Part shown: positions 1-7,433 of the stretch, piece after piece | How the letters are laid out: each line of letters opens with the position of its first letter | Position numbering within the stretch: position 1 is the stretch's first letter | Assembly (NCBI GenBank): GCA_963798275.1 | Contig: CAWCTB010000022.1 | Location: 1-27,070 of the forward strand | Reading direction: 5' to 3' | Origin: CAWCTB01 sp963798275 | Lineage (GTDB): Bacteria > Acidobacteriota > Terriglobia > Terriglobales > Acidobacteriaceae | DNA length: 27,070 nt | Position numbers and translations under genes: made by a program | Notes under the pieces: model-generated | What the model was told of the DNA's origin: nothing | The model's database searches: none | What the model saw: the letters and a program-made list of their open reading frames with translations, nothing else

Positions 1-17
1 CCGGCGGGGATCGATGG

Positions 18-692
18 TCACGTGCCTTGGGAAGGGAAGAGATATCCCGCCAGCATCCGCTTCATCGCGGCGATCACACGGTCGCGCTCCTCGCGGGTTG
101 GCTGCTCGTATGCATACGCGATCAGCCGTTCGCCGGCTTCGCTCACCACACGTAGCGCCAGATCCAGCTCCGGCGTATTGGGAACTCCCAGCCGTTCCAG
201 CATGAAGTTCTTCAGCATTGCCGGCAGCCCGACATTCGGCGATGCCTCACGTTCTTTGGTCGCGGCGCTGATGTGCTGTCCGAAGGAGATCGTCCGGAAA
301 TCCGGATGCGCGTCGAGATAGAGGATGTAAGCATCGACCACGTTGTCGAGAACTTTCGCCGGATGGAACGTCGCCAGGTCGCTGAACTCGCGTTCCAGCG
401 ACTTCATCACGCTTGACTCCAGCTCCGCCTTGAACTGCTCCACATGCCGCACCGCGATGGCGTCAATGATCGTCTGCTTGTCCGGGAAGAAGCGATACAG
501 TGCGCCAATCGAGAGCCCGGCTTCCGCCGCCACCCGCGTCGTGGTCAGCTCCTCCAGCGGAATCCGCTGCAGCAGCGAACCGGCTGCATCCAGAACCCGC
601 TGCACCGTCTGCAGGCTGCGCGACTGCACCGGGGCACGCCGCCTGGAGTTCCTGGGTTCTACTAGAATATTTGATCTATCTTCCTGATTCAT
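18..692 (-). CDS. TetR/AcrR family transcriptional regulator
   Basis: This 224-aa protein has the TetR layout: a basic N-terminal tail rich in Arg, then a helix-turn-helix at about residues 27-75 containing TTTRVAAEAGLSIGALYRFF, the typical recognition-helix pattern, followed by a helical ligand-binding domain without a recognisable class signature. TetR proteins are ligand-released repressors. It diverges from hpnH, and the 147-bp gap holds a near-perfect palindrome (752-773), so control of hpnH and of itself is the natural inference. The ATG at 692 has no good ribosome-binding site, so the exact start is uncertain. The ligand is unknown. Confidence 0.9.
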   Translation of the reverse strand: MNQEDRSNILVEPRNSRRRAPVQSRSLQTVQRVLDAAGSLLQRIPLEELTTTRVAAEAGLSIGALYRFFPDKQTIIDAIAVRHVEQFKAELESSVMKSLEREFSDLATFHPAKVLDNVVDAYILYLDAHPDFRTISFGQHISAATKEREASPNVGLPAMLKNFMLERLGVPNTPELDLALRVVSEAGERLIAYAYEQPTREERDRVIAAMKRMLAGYLFPSQGT

Positions 693-751
693 AAAGGACG
701 CGGTTGCGGCTTGTCAGCTCTTGACTGCCATTTTCCCACATTGTGCGTTAC

Positions 752-773
752 AATGCGAATACGAGTTCGCATT
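752..773. promoter_or_regulatory. Probable TetR operator upstream of hpnH
   Basis: AATGCGAA (752-759) and TTCGCATT (766-773) form a perfect 8-bp inverted repeat with a 6-bp centre; 9 of 11 position pairs of the 22-mer are complementary. Size and symmetry fit a TetR-family operator. It overlaps a TACAAT hexamer (749-754) that could be a -10 box for hpnH, although the TTGACT at 721-726 is 22 bp away, too far for a standard -35. Assignment to the divergent regulator at 18-692 is by position only. Confidence 0.55.
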
Positions 774-838
774 CTCGTTTCGAGGCGAAAAGCAAACAGC
801 CGTCCGCCCCGCCCGCGAACTCCCGAGGAAATTCCCGC

Positions 839-1964
839 ATGGGTGTACCCGTTTCCCAGATGTGGACCGTCGCCTCCTACGTGCTCAAGCAGCGCGTCCG
901 CGGCCGCAAGCGCTATCCCCTCGTCCTGATGCTCGAGCCACTCTTCCGCTGCAACCTGGCCTGCGCTGGCTGCGGCAAGATCCAGTATCCCGGCCACGTT
1001 CTCAAGCAGCACCTCTCGGTCGACGAGTGCATGCGCGCCGTTGACGAATGTGGCGCGCCGATGGTCTCCATCCCCGGCGGCGAGCCCTTGCTGCATCCCG
1101 AGATCGACAAGATTGTCGAAGGCCTGGTCGCGCGTAAGAAATACATCTACCTGTGCACCAACGCTCTGCTGCTTAAGCAGAAGATCGATCTCTTCCAGCC
1201 CAGCAAGTACCTCACGTTCTCGGTTCACGTTGACGGCCAGCGCGAGCACCACGACTTCTCCGTCTGCCTCGAAGGCGGATACGAGAAGGCGATCGAAGGT
1301 ATGCGCGAAGCCGTCAAGCGCGGCTTCCGCGTCACCACCAACACCACGCTCTTCGACGGTGCCGACCCCAACAGTGTGCGCGCTTTCTTCGACGAGATGA
1401 TGGACCTTGGCGTCGAGGGCATGATGCTCTCGCCCGGCTACTCCTACGACAAGGCGCCCGACCAGCAGCACTTCCTCGGCCGCGACAAGACCCGCCGTCT
1501 CTTCCGCGCCATGCTCGCCAACCGCAAAGAGAAGTGGATCTTCAACCAGTCGCCGCTCTTCCTCGAATTCCTCATGGGCAAGCGCGACTACCCCTGCACC
1601 CCGTGGGGCATGCCCACCTTCAACCTCTTTGGCTGGCAGAAGCCCTGCTATCTCTTGCAGGACGGCTACGCCGACACCTTCGAGGAGCTGATGCAGGCCA
1701 CCGAGTGGGAGAAATACGGCTACGAGTCGGGCAATCCGCGCTGCGCCAATTGCATGGTGCACAGTGGATACGAGGCCTCCGCCGTCAACGACACCTTCAA
1801 CTCGTGGAAGGGATTCCTGGCCACCGTTCGCGCCACGTTTTCCAGCAAGTATCACGACCCCGAAGCCGCCGAGATGCTGAAGCAGGAGTTTCGTCCCGTG
1901 CACTGCGGTCAATCCCCTGGTCCAGATCGCCGGCTCCAATCAGGTTGAGGAGACGGTCGCGTGA
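839..1964 (+). CDS. hpnH: Hopanoid biosynthesis radical SAM protein HpnH (frameshifted near 1900)
   Basis: HpnH adds a 5'-deoxyadenosyl radical to a hopene to make adenosylhopane, the first step towards bacteriohopanepolyols. The radical-SAM cluster motif CxxxCxxC is present as RCNLACAGC (Cys38, 42, 45 from this start), followed by GGEPLLHPE and the family's C-terminal Cys-containing segment NPRCANCMVHSGYE. The ATG at 839 has GAGGAA about 8 bases upstream and fits the family N-terminus better than the GTG at 743. The uninterrupted frame stops at 1948 with an atypical tail. One base lost near 1890-1900 (for example in the CCC run) restores a tail ending VNPLVQIAGSNQVEETVA, with a stop at 1962-1964 that overlaps the next gene's GTG as GTGA. 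Repaired length is 374 aa. No other hopanoid gene is in the window. Confidence 0.93.
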
Positions 1965-2431
1965 GCGAGCCGCAGCGGGTAAACAACGAAGTGGGTGCCC
2001 CATCCTTTGCGCAGCAAAGGGTGGGAACGAAGACTGAAACTGACGCGAATGAGGTCGTCTCCGGTCGTCAGCACGAGCCAATCGAAGGCTGGATTCCCCA
2101 GCTTGCTTCCGAAGAAGACGTTCGCGCCGCGCTGGAGAAGGCTTTCGATTATCGCGGCGATGTGACCATCACACGCAAAGATGGTTCCAGGATCGAGGGC
2201 TACATCTTCGATCGCCGCAACGGCAAGACCCTAGCTGACTCGGTCGTACGACTCATTCCCAAGGACAATCCGCGGAAGCTCTCCATCCCCTACTCCGACA
2301 TCGCCGCCCTGGTTTTCAGCGGACGCGACATGGCCGCCGGCAAAAGTTGGGAAGCATGGCTGCAGCATTACTGGGAGAAGAAAAACGCCGGCGAAAAAGG
2401 CTTCGGCCTTCAACCCGAAGCGTTGGAATAA
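1961..2431 (+). CDS. Small LSm-like protein of unknown function, coupled to hpnH
   Basis: This 156-aa protein has no signal peptide or membrane segment. The first 45 residues look disordered and are partly encoded by a palindromic repeat (1999-2025). Residues ~65-125 (VTITRKDGSRIEGYIFDRR, then a segment ending SIPYSDIAALVFSGRD) alternate in a way that suggests a small beta-barrel of the Sm/LSm type, and the C-terminus is Trp-rich and charged. I recognise no named family with certainty. The GTG start overlaps the restored hpnH stop as GTGA, with GAGGAG upstream at 1947-1952, so translational coupling with hpnH is likely. A hopanoid-related role is inferred only from this linkage. Confidence 0.75.
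   Translation: MSEPQRVNNEVGAPSFAQQRVGTKTETDANEVVSGRQHEPIEGWIPQLASEEDVRAALEKAFDYRGDVTITRKDGSRIEGYIFDRRNGKTLADSVVRLIPKDNPRKLSIPYSDIAALVFSGRDMAAGKSWEAWLQHYWEKKNAGEKGFGLQPEALE
1999..2025. repeat. REP-like palindrome inside the coding region
   Basis: CCCATCCTTTGC (1999-2010) and GCAAAGGGTGGG (2014-2025) form a 12-bp stem with one mismatch and a GCA loop. It lies within the N-terminal coding part of the LSm-like gene and is translated in frame (about GAPSFAQQRVG). The composition resembles dispersed intergenic palindromes I recall from Acidobacteriota; copy number in this genome cannot be checked here. Confidence 0.6.
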
Positions 2432-2437
2432 TTCTTC

Positions 2438-2899
2438 TTACGAATTCTCGGCCTTCCCCTTCGTCGCCTGCTGCTGCACCGAAACCCACTTCACATTTTC
2501 CTGCGACAGCAGCGACTCCACCCGCTCCGCCAGCATAGCGCGCGGGTTCGACGCGCTGGCGTAGCTGGAAGCATTGGCCAGATAAAAGTACTTCTCGTGC
2601 TTCAGGGCCTCGCAGGTGGCGCGATAGGTCGTCCAGATTTGCTGATAGTTGTTGAGCTGCAGGATTCCTTCCAGCGAAGTAATCAGAACACCCAGTCCAG
2701 CCGTAATCCAATTGACGTGGGTGATGTTGATCGCAGCGAGGAAGGGAATCAGTGCGGCCGCAATGATCTCCGTGATCTTGATCCGCTTGAATGTCTTCTG
2801 GTTCTTTGCGCTTTTCCGCTCGTAAAAGGCGATCTGGTCTTCCAGGCGGTCCATGATGATGTCAGGGCCGGACGTCGTGGCTACCGCAGGTGCGCTCAT
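2438..2899 (-). CDS. DUF4231 (SLATT-like) two-helix membrane protein
   Basis: This 153-aa protein has the DUF4231 pattern: RLEDQIAFYERKSAKNQ, a basic stretch, two hydrophobic helices at about residues 42-60 and 65-82 (IIAAALIPFLAAINI; WITAGLGVLITSLEGILQL), and a conserved C-terminal half with YRATCEALKHEKYFYLA and LLSQENVKWVS. DUF4231 belongs with the SLATT membrane domains, which comparative genomics predicts to be pore-forming effectors in some conflict systems. Here it stands alone with no nucleotide-sensing or effector partner, so no function is claimed. It converges with the LSm-like gene, with only 6 bp between stops. The ATG at 2899 lacks a strong ribosome-binding site. Confidence 0.85.
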   Translation of the reverse strand: MSAPAVATTSGPDIIMDRLEDQIAFYERKSAKNQKTFKRIKITEIIAAALIPFLAAINITHVNWITAGLGVLITSLEGILQLNNYQQIWTTYRATCEALKHEKYFYLANASSYASASNPRAMLAERVESLLSQENVKWVSVQQQATKGKAENS

Positions 2900-2995
2900 A
2901 GCGGCTCATTTTACGGGCAGCTACTCTGAATGCAAAGCAAATCCCGCGGTTCGCCCGGTAGACTTTTCTGTCTTTACGATTATTCAGGAGCCCAT

Positions 2996-3170
2996 CTAGT
3001 GCGGTGTCCCGGAAGTTTGCAGATAACTCGACGTTGTTTTGAAAGGGCACGGCTTCAGCCGTGCCGCAAAAGCGCATCTATAGGCGCGGCTTTTAGCCGC
3101 TGAGGTGACGACGTTCTCCGCAATGCCGCCGTTTAGAGTTATGGCACGAAATTGCGGGATACCACACTAG
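2996..3170. repeat. 175-bp MITE-like element with terminal inverted repeats
   Basis: The left end (2996-3029, CTAGTGCGGTGTCCCGG...ATAACTC) and the reverse complement of the right end (3136-3170, CTAGTGTGGTATCCCG...ATAACTC) agree at about 26 of 34 positions. Inside are two compact hairpins: GGCACGGC-TTCA-GCCGTGCC (3046-3065) and GCGGCT-TTT-AGCCGC (3086-3100). There is no coding capacity. The element fills most of the gap between the DUF4231 gene and the second TetR gene. Terminal inverted repeats plus internal hairpins suggest a non-autonomous mobile or REP/BIME-type repeat; no transposase is nearby. Confidence 0.7.
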
Positions 3171-3181
3171 CCCTGCGCGAA

Positions 3182-3739
3182 TTAATGGTGCACCGGCGGA
3201 GAGAACGCCCGCAGCAGCAGCCGCAGCGCTGCTAGACATGTCCGCTGCAGATCGGCGGCAGAACCCGTCTCCGTGCCCGCCGCAATCATCCCGCGCGCCG
3301 TGCCCAGAACCAGCGAGGCAATTGCCAGCGCCAGATCATCCAGTTTGCTGCCCCGCAGCCCCAGATTCACGGCCAGGCGTTCCTTGAACAAGTCGAATAC
3401 CGGCGTGGGACGGGAACCCGCCAGCCGCGCTCCAAAGGTGTCAATCATCAGGTCGAAGCGATGTGCGTGCCGCATCGAAAACCGCAGGAATCCCTTGACG
3501 AAACCCTCCACCGAACGAGTGGGTGCCAGCTCTGCCAGGATCTCATCCATGACCAGGAGAACTACCGCCGCAATCAGCTTCTGCCGGTCTGGGAAGCGCT
3601 CATAGATCGTTGGCGTGGTCGTGCCTGCCTCCCGCGCCACCGCACGCATCGTGATTGCTTCCGTTCCGCCCCGATCGAGCAGGCGCAACGCGGCCACAAC
3701 AATCCGTTGTTCCAGCTCAGGGTCGGGTGTCCGAGGCAG
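3182..3739 (-). CDS. TetR/AcrR family transcriptional regulator (start uncertain)
   Basis: The protein carries a TetR helix-turn-helix (LLDRGGTEAITMRAVAREAG followed by TTTPTIYERFPDRQ) and a helical C-terminal domain ending at 3182. The first in-frame GTG (3697) would delete helix 1, which is encoded upstream as PDPELEQRIVVAALRLL. No ATG or GTG precedes it in frame before a stop. A CTG at 3739 has an ideal AGGAGG (3751-3746) six bases upstream and gives a 185-aa protein. Alternatively, one base lost from the CCC run near 3719 would join an ATG at 3776. It diverges from the secreted-protein genes at 3954 and may control them. Confidence 0.85.
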   Translation of the reverse strand: MPRTPDPELEQRIVVAALRLLDRGGTEAITMRAVAREAGTTTPTIYERFPDRQKLIAAVVLLVMDEILAELAPTRSVEGFVKGFLRFSMRHAHRFDLMIDTFGARLAGSRPTPVFDLFKERLAVNLGLRGSKLDDLALAIASLVLGTARGMIAAGTETGSAADLQRTCLAALRLLLRAFSPPVHH

Positions 3740-3775
3740 TGGCAGCCTCCTTCAATGGGCTGATGGATTTTAGCA

Positions 3776-3817
3776 TTGACGCAGTTAGCATTACGTTGTA
3801 TAAATAACGTCGTATAA
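3776..3817 (+). promoter_or_regulatory. Sigma-70-like promoter with direct-repeat operator
   Basis: TTGACG (3776-3781) and TATAAA (3799-3804) are separated by exactly 17 bp and point to the gene at 3954. Two 11-bp direct repeats, ACGTTGTATAA (3793-3803) and ACGTCGTATAA (3807-3817), 14 bp apart, overlap and follow the -10 box, a position suited to repression. TTAGCATT also occurs twice, on either side of the -35. The adjacent divergent TetR protein is the obvious candidate regulator. Confidence 0.6.
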
Positions 3818-3953
3818 GAAACAGCCTGCGTACTTACTCCGCGGCTCAATCTTCGACATCTTTGCTTCTGTGCCATGCCGGTTTTCCGGCCTCCCTAACA
3901 GGAAACGGCCCTTCGCTGTACCCAGCATCACGCTTTAAGGAGAAACAAGACAC

Positions 3954-4597
3954 ATGACAAGGCGATCGGCCCTGTGCGGCCCTCGTCGGCCTGCTGTTTG
4001 CAGTATGCCTCGCTGCCAGCCCCGCTCAGTGCCACCACCTTCAATCGGGAAGTGAACCTCGTCGACCTGGTCAGCCAGTCCGAGCTCATCCTCCGCGGCA
4101 CCGTCAAGAACGTCACCGACGGCATCGACGAGCGCGGCGTCCCCTACACCGAAGTCACTTTCACCGTGTCCGAGGCCATTCGCGGCAACGTCGGCACCGA
4201 GTACACCTTTCGCCAGTTCGGCCTGCTCAAGCCGCGCAGCATGGGCAACGGCACCATGAACCTCATGGTCACCCCGGCGGGCTGGGCCACCTACACCAAG
4301 GGCGAGGAAGCTATTCTCTTTCTGCACCAGCATGCCAAGTGGACGGGACTGCAGACCACCGTCGGTCTCGGCCAGGGCAAGTTCAAAGTGCAGATGGGCA
4401 CCGCCCTCAACCAGTCGGATAACGCCGGCCTGTTCAAGAATGTCCGCGTCGACAAGTCCTTGCTTGCACCCAACCAGCAGCGCGTCATGATGAATGTGCG
4501 CGGGCCGGTGAACGCCAACGCCTTCGTTTCACTCGTCAAACAAGTGGTCCAGAGCAAGATGATCGAGAGTGGGAGGATGCAGCATGTACAACAATAA
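3954..4597 (+). CDS. Secreted protein of unknown function (two frameshifts in the signal peptide)
   Basis: The mature part reads continuously from about 4025 to 4597 (SATTFNREVNLVDLVSQSEL, LILRGTVKNVTD, a segment with EAIRGN and GWATYTKGEEAILFLHQ) and looks like a beta-rich exported domain; I do not know a named family. The ATG at 3954 follows TAAGGAG (3935-3941), but the hydrophobic leader AALVGLLFAVCLAASP lies one frame on and the mature protein a further frame on. Removing one base from each of two C runs (about 3971 and 4021) gives a normal signal peptide and a 213-aa product. It lies just upstream of the metalloprotease gene, overlapping its start, so the two are probably co-expressed; a partner or inhibitor role is a guess. 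Confidence 0.75.
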
Positions 4598-6933
4598 GTA
4601 CGCTGGTACTCCTCGTCGCCTGTGTTGCGCTACTCTCCGCCACAGCTTTTGCCGGAGGCCCGCTGCTCGTCGATCCGCAGACTCGCCAGGCCTATCACTA
4701 CAGCTCAGAGCCAATCCCGGTTTTTTACGACCTGGGCAATTTCGCGACGCCCTACGACTACAACACCAACCAGTACGTCACCTTCGACAACTCCGTTGGC
4801 AAGCATCTGGTCGAGAAAGGCTTCGGTGACTGGTCCAACCTCCCCACCACCTCCCTCCGCGCCGTGGTGCAAGGCGACTTCTCGCGGATCGGCCTTCCCG
4901 ATATCGACGCTACCAACGTGACCGAGATCATCGGCAAATCCAACGGCCGCGGCATCTACGTCATCTTCGACGCTGACGGCAGCATCATGGAAAACTTCTT
5001 CGGCGTGGGGCCTAACGTCCTGGGCATCTCCAGCCCGCAGTTCAGCATTGAAGGCACCACCATCATCACTGAGAGCTGGACGGTCCTGAACGGCGCAGCC
5101 GTCGATCCCAATGACCGCGAACCCACCGGTGCCGCGCCGCTTATTTCCAGGGCGTCGCCACCCACGAGTTCGGACACGCCCTCGGATTGGCCCACACTCA
5201 GACCAACGGCGCGGCGTATTTCTATTCCGATCCGGTGGGCCCGGCGAGCTGCACCAGCGTGCCCTACGCTACCAACCTGACGGTAGACGACATCGAGACC
5301 ATGTATCCGTACATCAACCCCCTGGTTGGTGGCACCGGAATGGCTCAGGCCAACCTTCATACCCTCGACACCATTTCCGCGATTTCCGACTTGTATCCCG
5401 GTCCCGGCTGGCCGGCGGCCTACGGCACCATCTCCGGCAAAGTGTTCGACCTGAATGGCAAGACGGAGCTGACTGGCGTCAACGTGATCGCTCGTAACGT
5501 GGCCGATCCCTTCGCGGATTCAGTCTCGGCGCTGACCGGTCAGATGACGCAAGGCCAGCTCGGTCCCAGACGGCAGCTTCACCCTGCATGGACTGAAGCC
5601 AGGCGCGAAGTACGCTATCTACCTCGACGCCGTGATGGCGGGTGGTTTCCCCACACCGCCGCAGTGGTTCCTGCCCGGGCCGGAAAAGTTCTTTGCTTAT
5701 CCGAGCACGATCCAGGCATCGGCCCCGTGCCGCTATAACCTGCTTTCGCCGAAGCCTGGCTCGACCGTCAGCGCTTCCATGAAGTTCGACCATCTCCCCG
5801 GCGCTCCCATGCTCTATCAGTTGGGATACGCTGCAGGCGTCAGCGACATCAGCGGCGATGGAACCATTGTCGTGGGCAACTATGGTCTTGGTGGCCCGGT
5901 ATTTCGCTGGACGGCCAAGACAGGCGTTCAGTCCATGAATGTTCCTTCCACCGGCGAAATCACCAACATCTCGCGCAACGGGCGCTTCATCTCCAGCAAT
6001 CTGTACGACCCCAACTCCGATTCGGCGATGGGTGCATTCCGCTGGGATGCCACCAACGGATGGGTCGGCGTTAAACCGGTAGGTACTTGCGGCACCGACA
6101 CCACCGTCCCCTACGGCGTGGCCGACGATGGATCGGTCTACGGCATGGCCTACAAGACCTGCAACGACTACAAGGCATTTCGTTGGAATCCGAAAACCGG
6201 AACGCAGATTCTGCCCTCGGCTACAACCAAGGACGATGGATCACCGGCCAACGGGCGTCCCAACCGCATCTCGGCTGACGGCTCGACCGTCGTCGGCTGG
6301 GAAGAAGTCTGGTGGGGCGGGCGTATCGGCACCGTCTGGAGAAACGGGCAGCCCAGCACCATACTCGATGCCGACGGCAATCCCACCAGCGAAGCCTACG
6401 CTACCAGCAGCGATGGCAGCATCATCGCCGGCGGATTGTTCGACGGGCAAGCGCCGAATGGAAATGGGTGGTGGCGCGCGGTGGACTCGACAGAGCTGCA
6501 GTACATCAAGCCCTTGTCCGACGATGCTTCTCCGCTCAAGCCCTTCGCGGTCTCGAAGGATGGCAGCGTAATGGCTGGATTCAGCGGCGATCCCTGGTTC
6601 AGTTTCCAACCTGCGCCATTTATCTGGACCAAGCAACTTGGCGCCGCTGACCTCAACGAATTCGTCAAGAACCAGGGCACCAGCATCGAGCAGTGGTCCA
6701 GCCTCTGGCAGCCCATGGCCATCTCTGACGACGGCACCGTGCTGGCAGGCTGGGGCGTTGGCTTCCAGTGGTACGGCGGCTGGGTGCTGGACATGAAGAA
6801 GGCCTTCGTGTGCCACGCCGACTCGACGAACCACTTGCAATCTACCAGCGTGGCGTTCCCCAAGAGCTTCGATGAACACCTGGCGCACGGCGATACCCCT
6901 GGACGTTGTCCTGACGCTCCGCCCGCACCCTAG
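4584..6933 (+). CDS. Secreted matrixin-like zinc metalloprotease with HAF repeats (three frameshifts)
   Basis: The repaired product is about 782 aa. It has a signal peptide (ISTLVLLVACVALLSATAFA), a metzincin-type catalytic domain with HEFGHALGLAH (5163-5195, three zinc-binding His and the catalytic Glu) and a downstream TMYPYI that fits the Met-turn. A carboxypeptidase-regulatory-like beta segment (GTISGKVFDLNGKTELTGVNV) follows, then a C-terminal domain of HAF-type repeats such as DISGDGTIVVGNYG and FRWTAKTGV, probably a beta-propeller. GGGAGG precedes the ATG at 4584. Frame changes are needed near 4588 (extra A), 5141 (missing T) and 5565 (extra C), all at short homopolymers. It probably acts outside the cell on proteins; the substrate is unknown. 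A terminator follows at 6959. Confidence 0.85.
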
Positions 6934-6958
6934 CGGCGCGCCAGTCCTCCCCCGGGCT

Positions 6959-6993
6959 ACGGCGGTACCATTCTTTATGGTGCCGCCGTTTGT
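6959..6993 (+). terminator. Intrinsic terminator after the metalloprotease gene
   Basis: CGGCGGTACCAT (6960-6971) pairs with ATGGTGCCGCCG (6977-6988) through a TCTTT loop, with an added A-T pair outside and a single G-T wobble. It is followed by a short T-rich stretch (TTTGTCGTTCT). It lies 26 bp after the stop codon. Confidence 0.75.
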
Positions 6994-7010
6994 CGTTCTC
7001 AATCATTCAT

Positions 7011-7144
7011 CTGCTTTAGGGATGCTCTGATTAAGTCTGGTTTCGAAGGGGACGGCCTTCAGGCCGTCCGTAAATGTCCCAAAATCACCGCGGCTTCAGC
7101 CGCTGCGGGACTTCGCCGCGACTTGATCAGAGAGTCCTTAGCAG
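7011..7144. repeat. 134-bp structured repeat with nested inverted repeats
   Basis: Outer arms CTCTGATTAAGTC (7025-7037) and GACTTGATCAGAG (7120-7132) match at 12 of 13 positions, and CTGCT/AGCAG mark the extreme ends. Inside are two hairpins with the same TTCA loop: GGACGGCC/GGCCGTCC (7050-7069) and GCGGC/GCCGC (7090-7103), the second bracketed by GTCCC/GGGAC. The plan matches the element at 2996-3170, although the ends differ. It is non-coding. The rest of the gap (6994-7010 and 7145-7433) shows no gene and no promoter I trust. Confidence 0.65.
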
Positions 7145-7433
7145 GCCGCGAAGTCTTAATTCTGCCCAATTCGGCTCCAGTCGCACATTTCTGTAATTAA
7201 TAGTAGTTGCTATCCTTTCAGGGAGGTATCATCTCCACTGGCAATTGCGAATGGTAAATGCCGTGCAGGGGAAGGAAGAGCATAGGGTTTAGTGGTTCCA
7301 ACAAACGCGGAGAGTGCACAGAGCCACCTGAGCGGCCGCGGGCGGTAGCACGATTCCGCCGTCAGCGAACCGGCTTCTAGTCTTCTCCCAGGAATCTTTT
7401 GGCTTACGTGTCCGGCATGAAGAGCAGACGCCT

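Noticed and set aside
721..754. TTGACT and TACAAT as a standard hpnH promoter
   Set aside because: The 22-bp spacing is too long for a sigma-70 promoter; only the -10 half is plausible.
689..1939. 416-aa open frame on the minus strand
   Set aside because: It is exactly antisense to hpnH, whose family motifs are clear; the long open frame is a by-product of high third-position G+C.
3954..6933. Programmed frameshifting in the secreted-protein and protease genes
   Set aside because: Five shifts at ordinary short runs, in both directions, including within a signal peptide, with no slippery heptamer or following structure; sequence error fits better.
6241..7002. 253-aa minus-strand open frame
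   Set aside because: Antisense to the HAF-repeat part of the metalloprotease; the sequence is low-complexity and matches no family.
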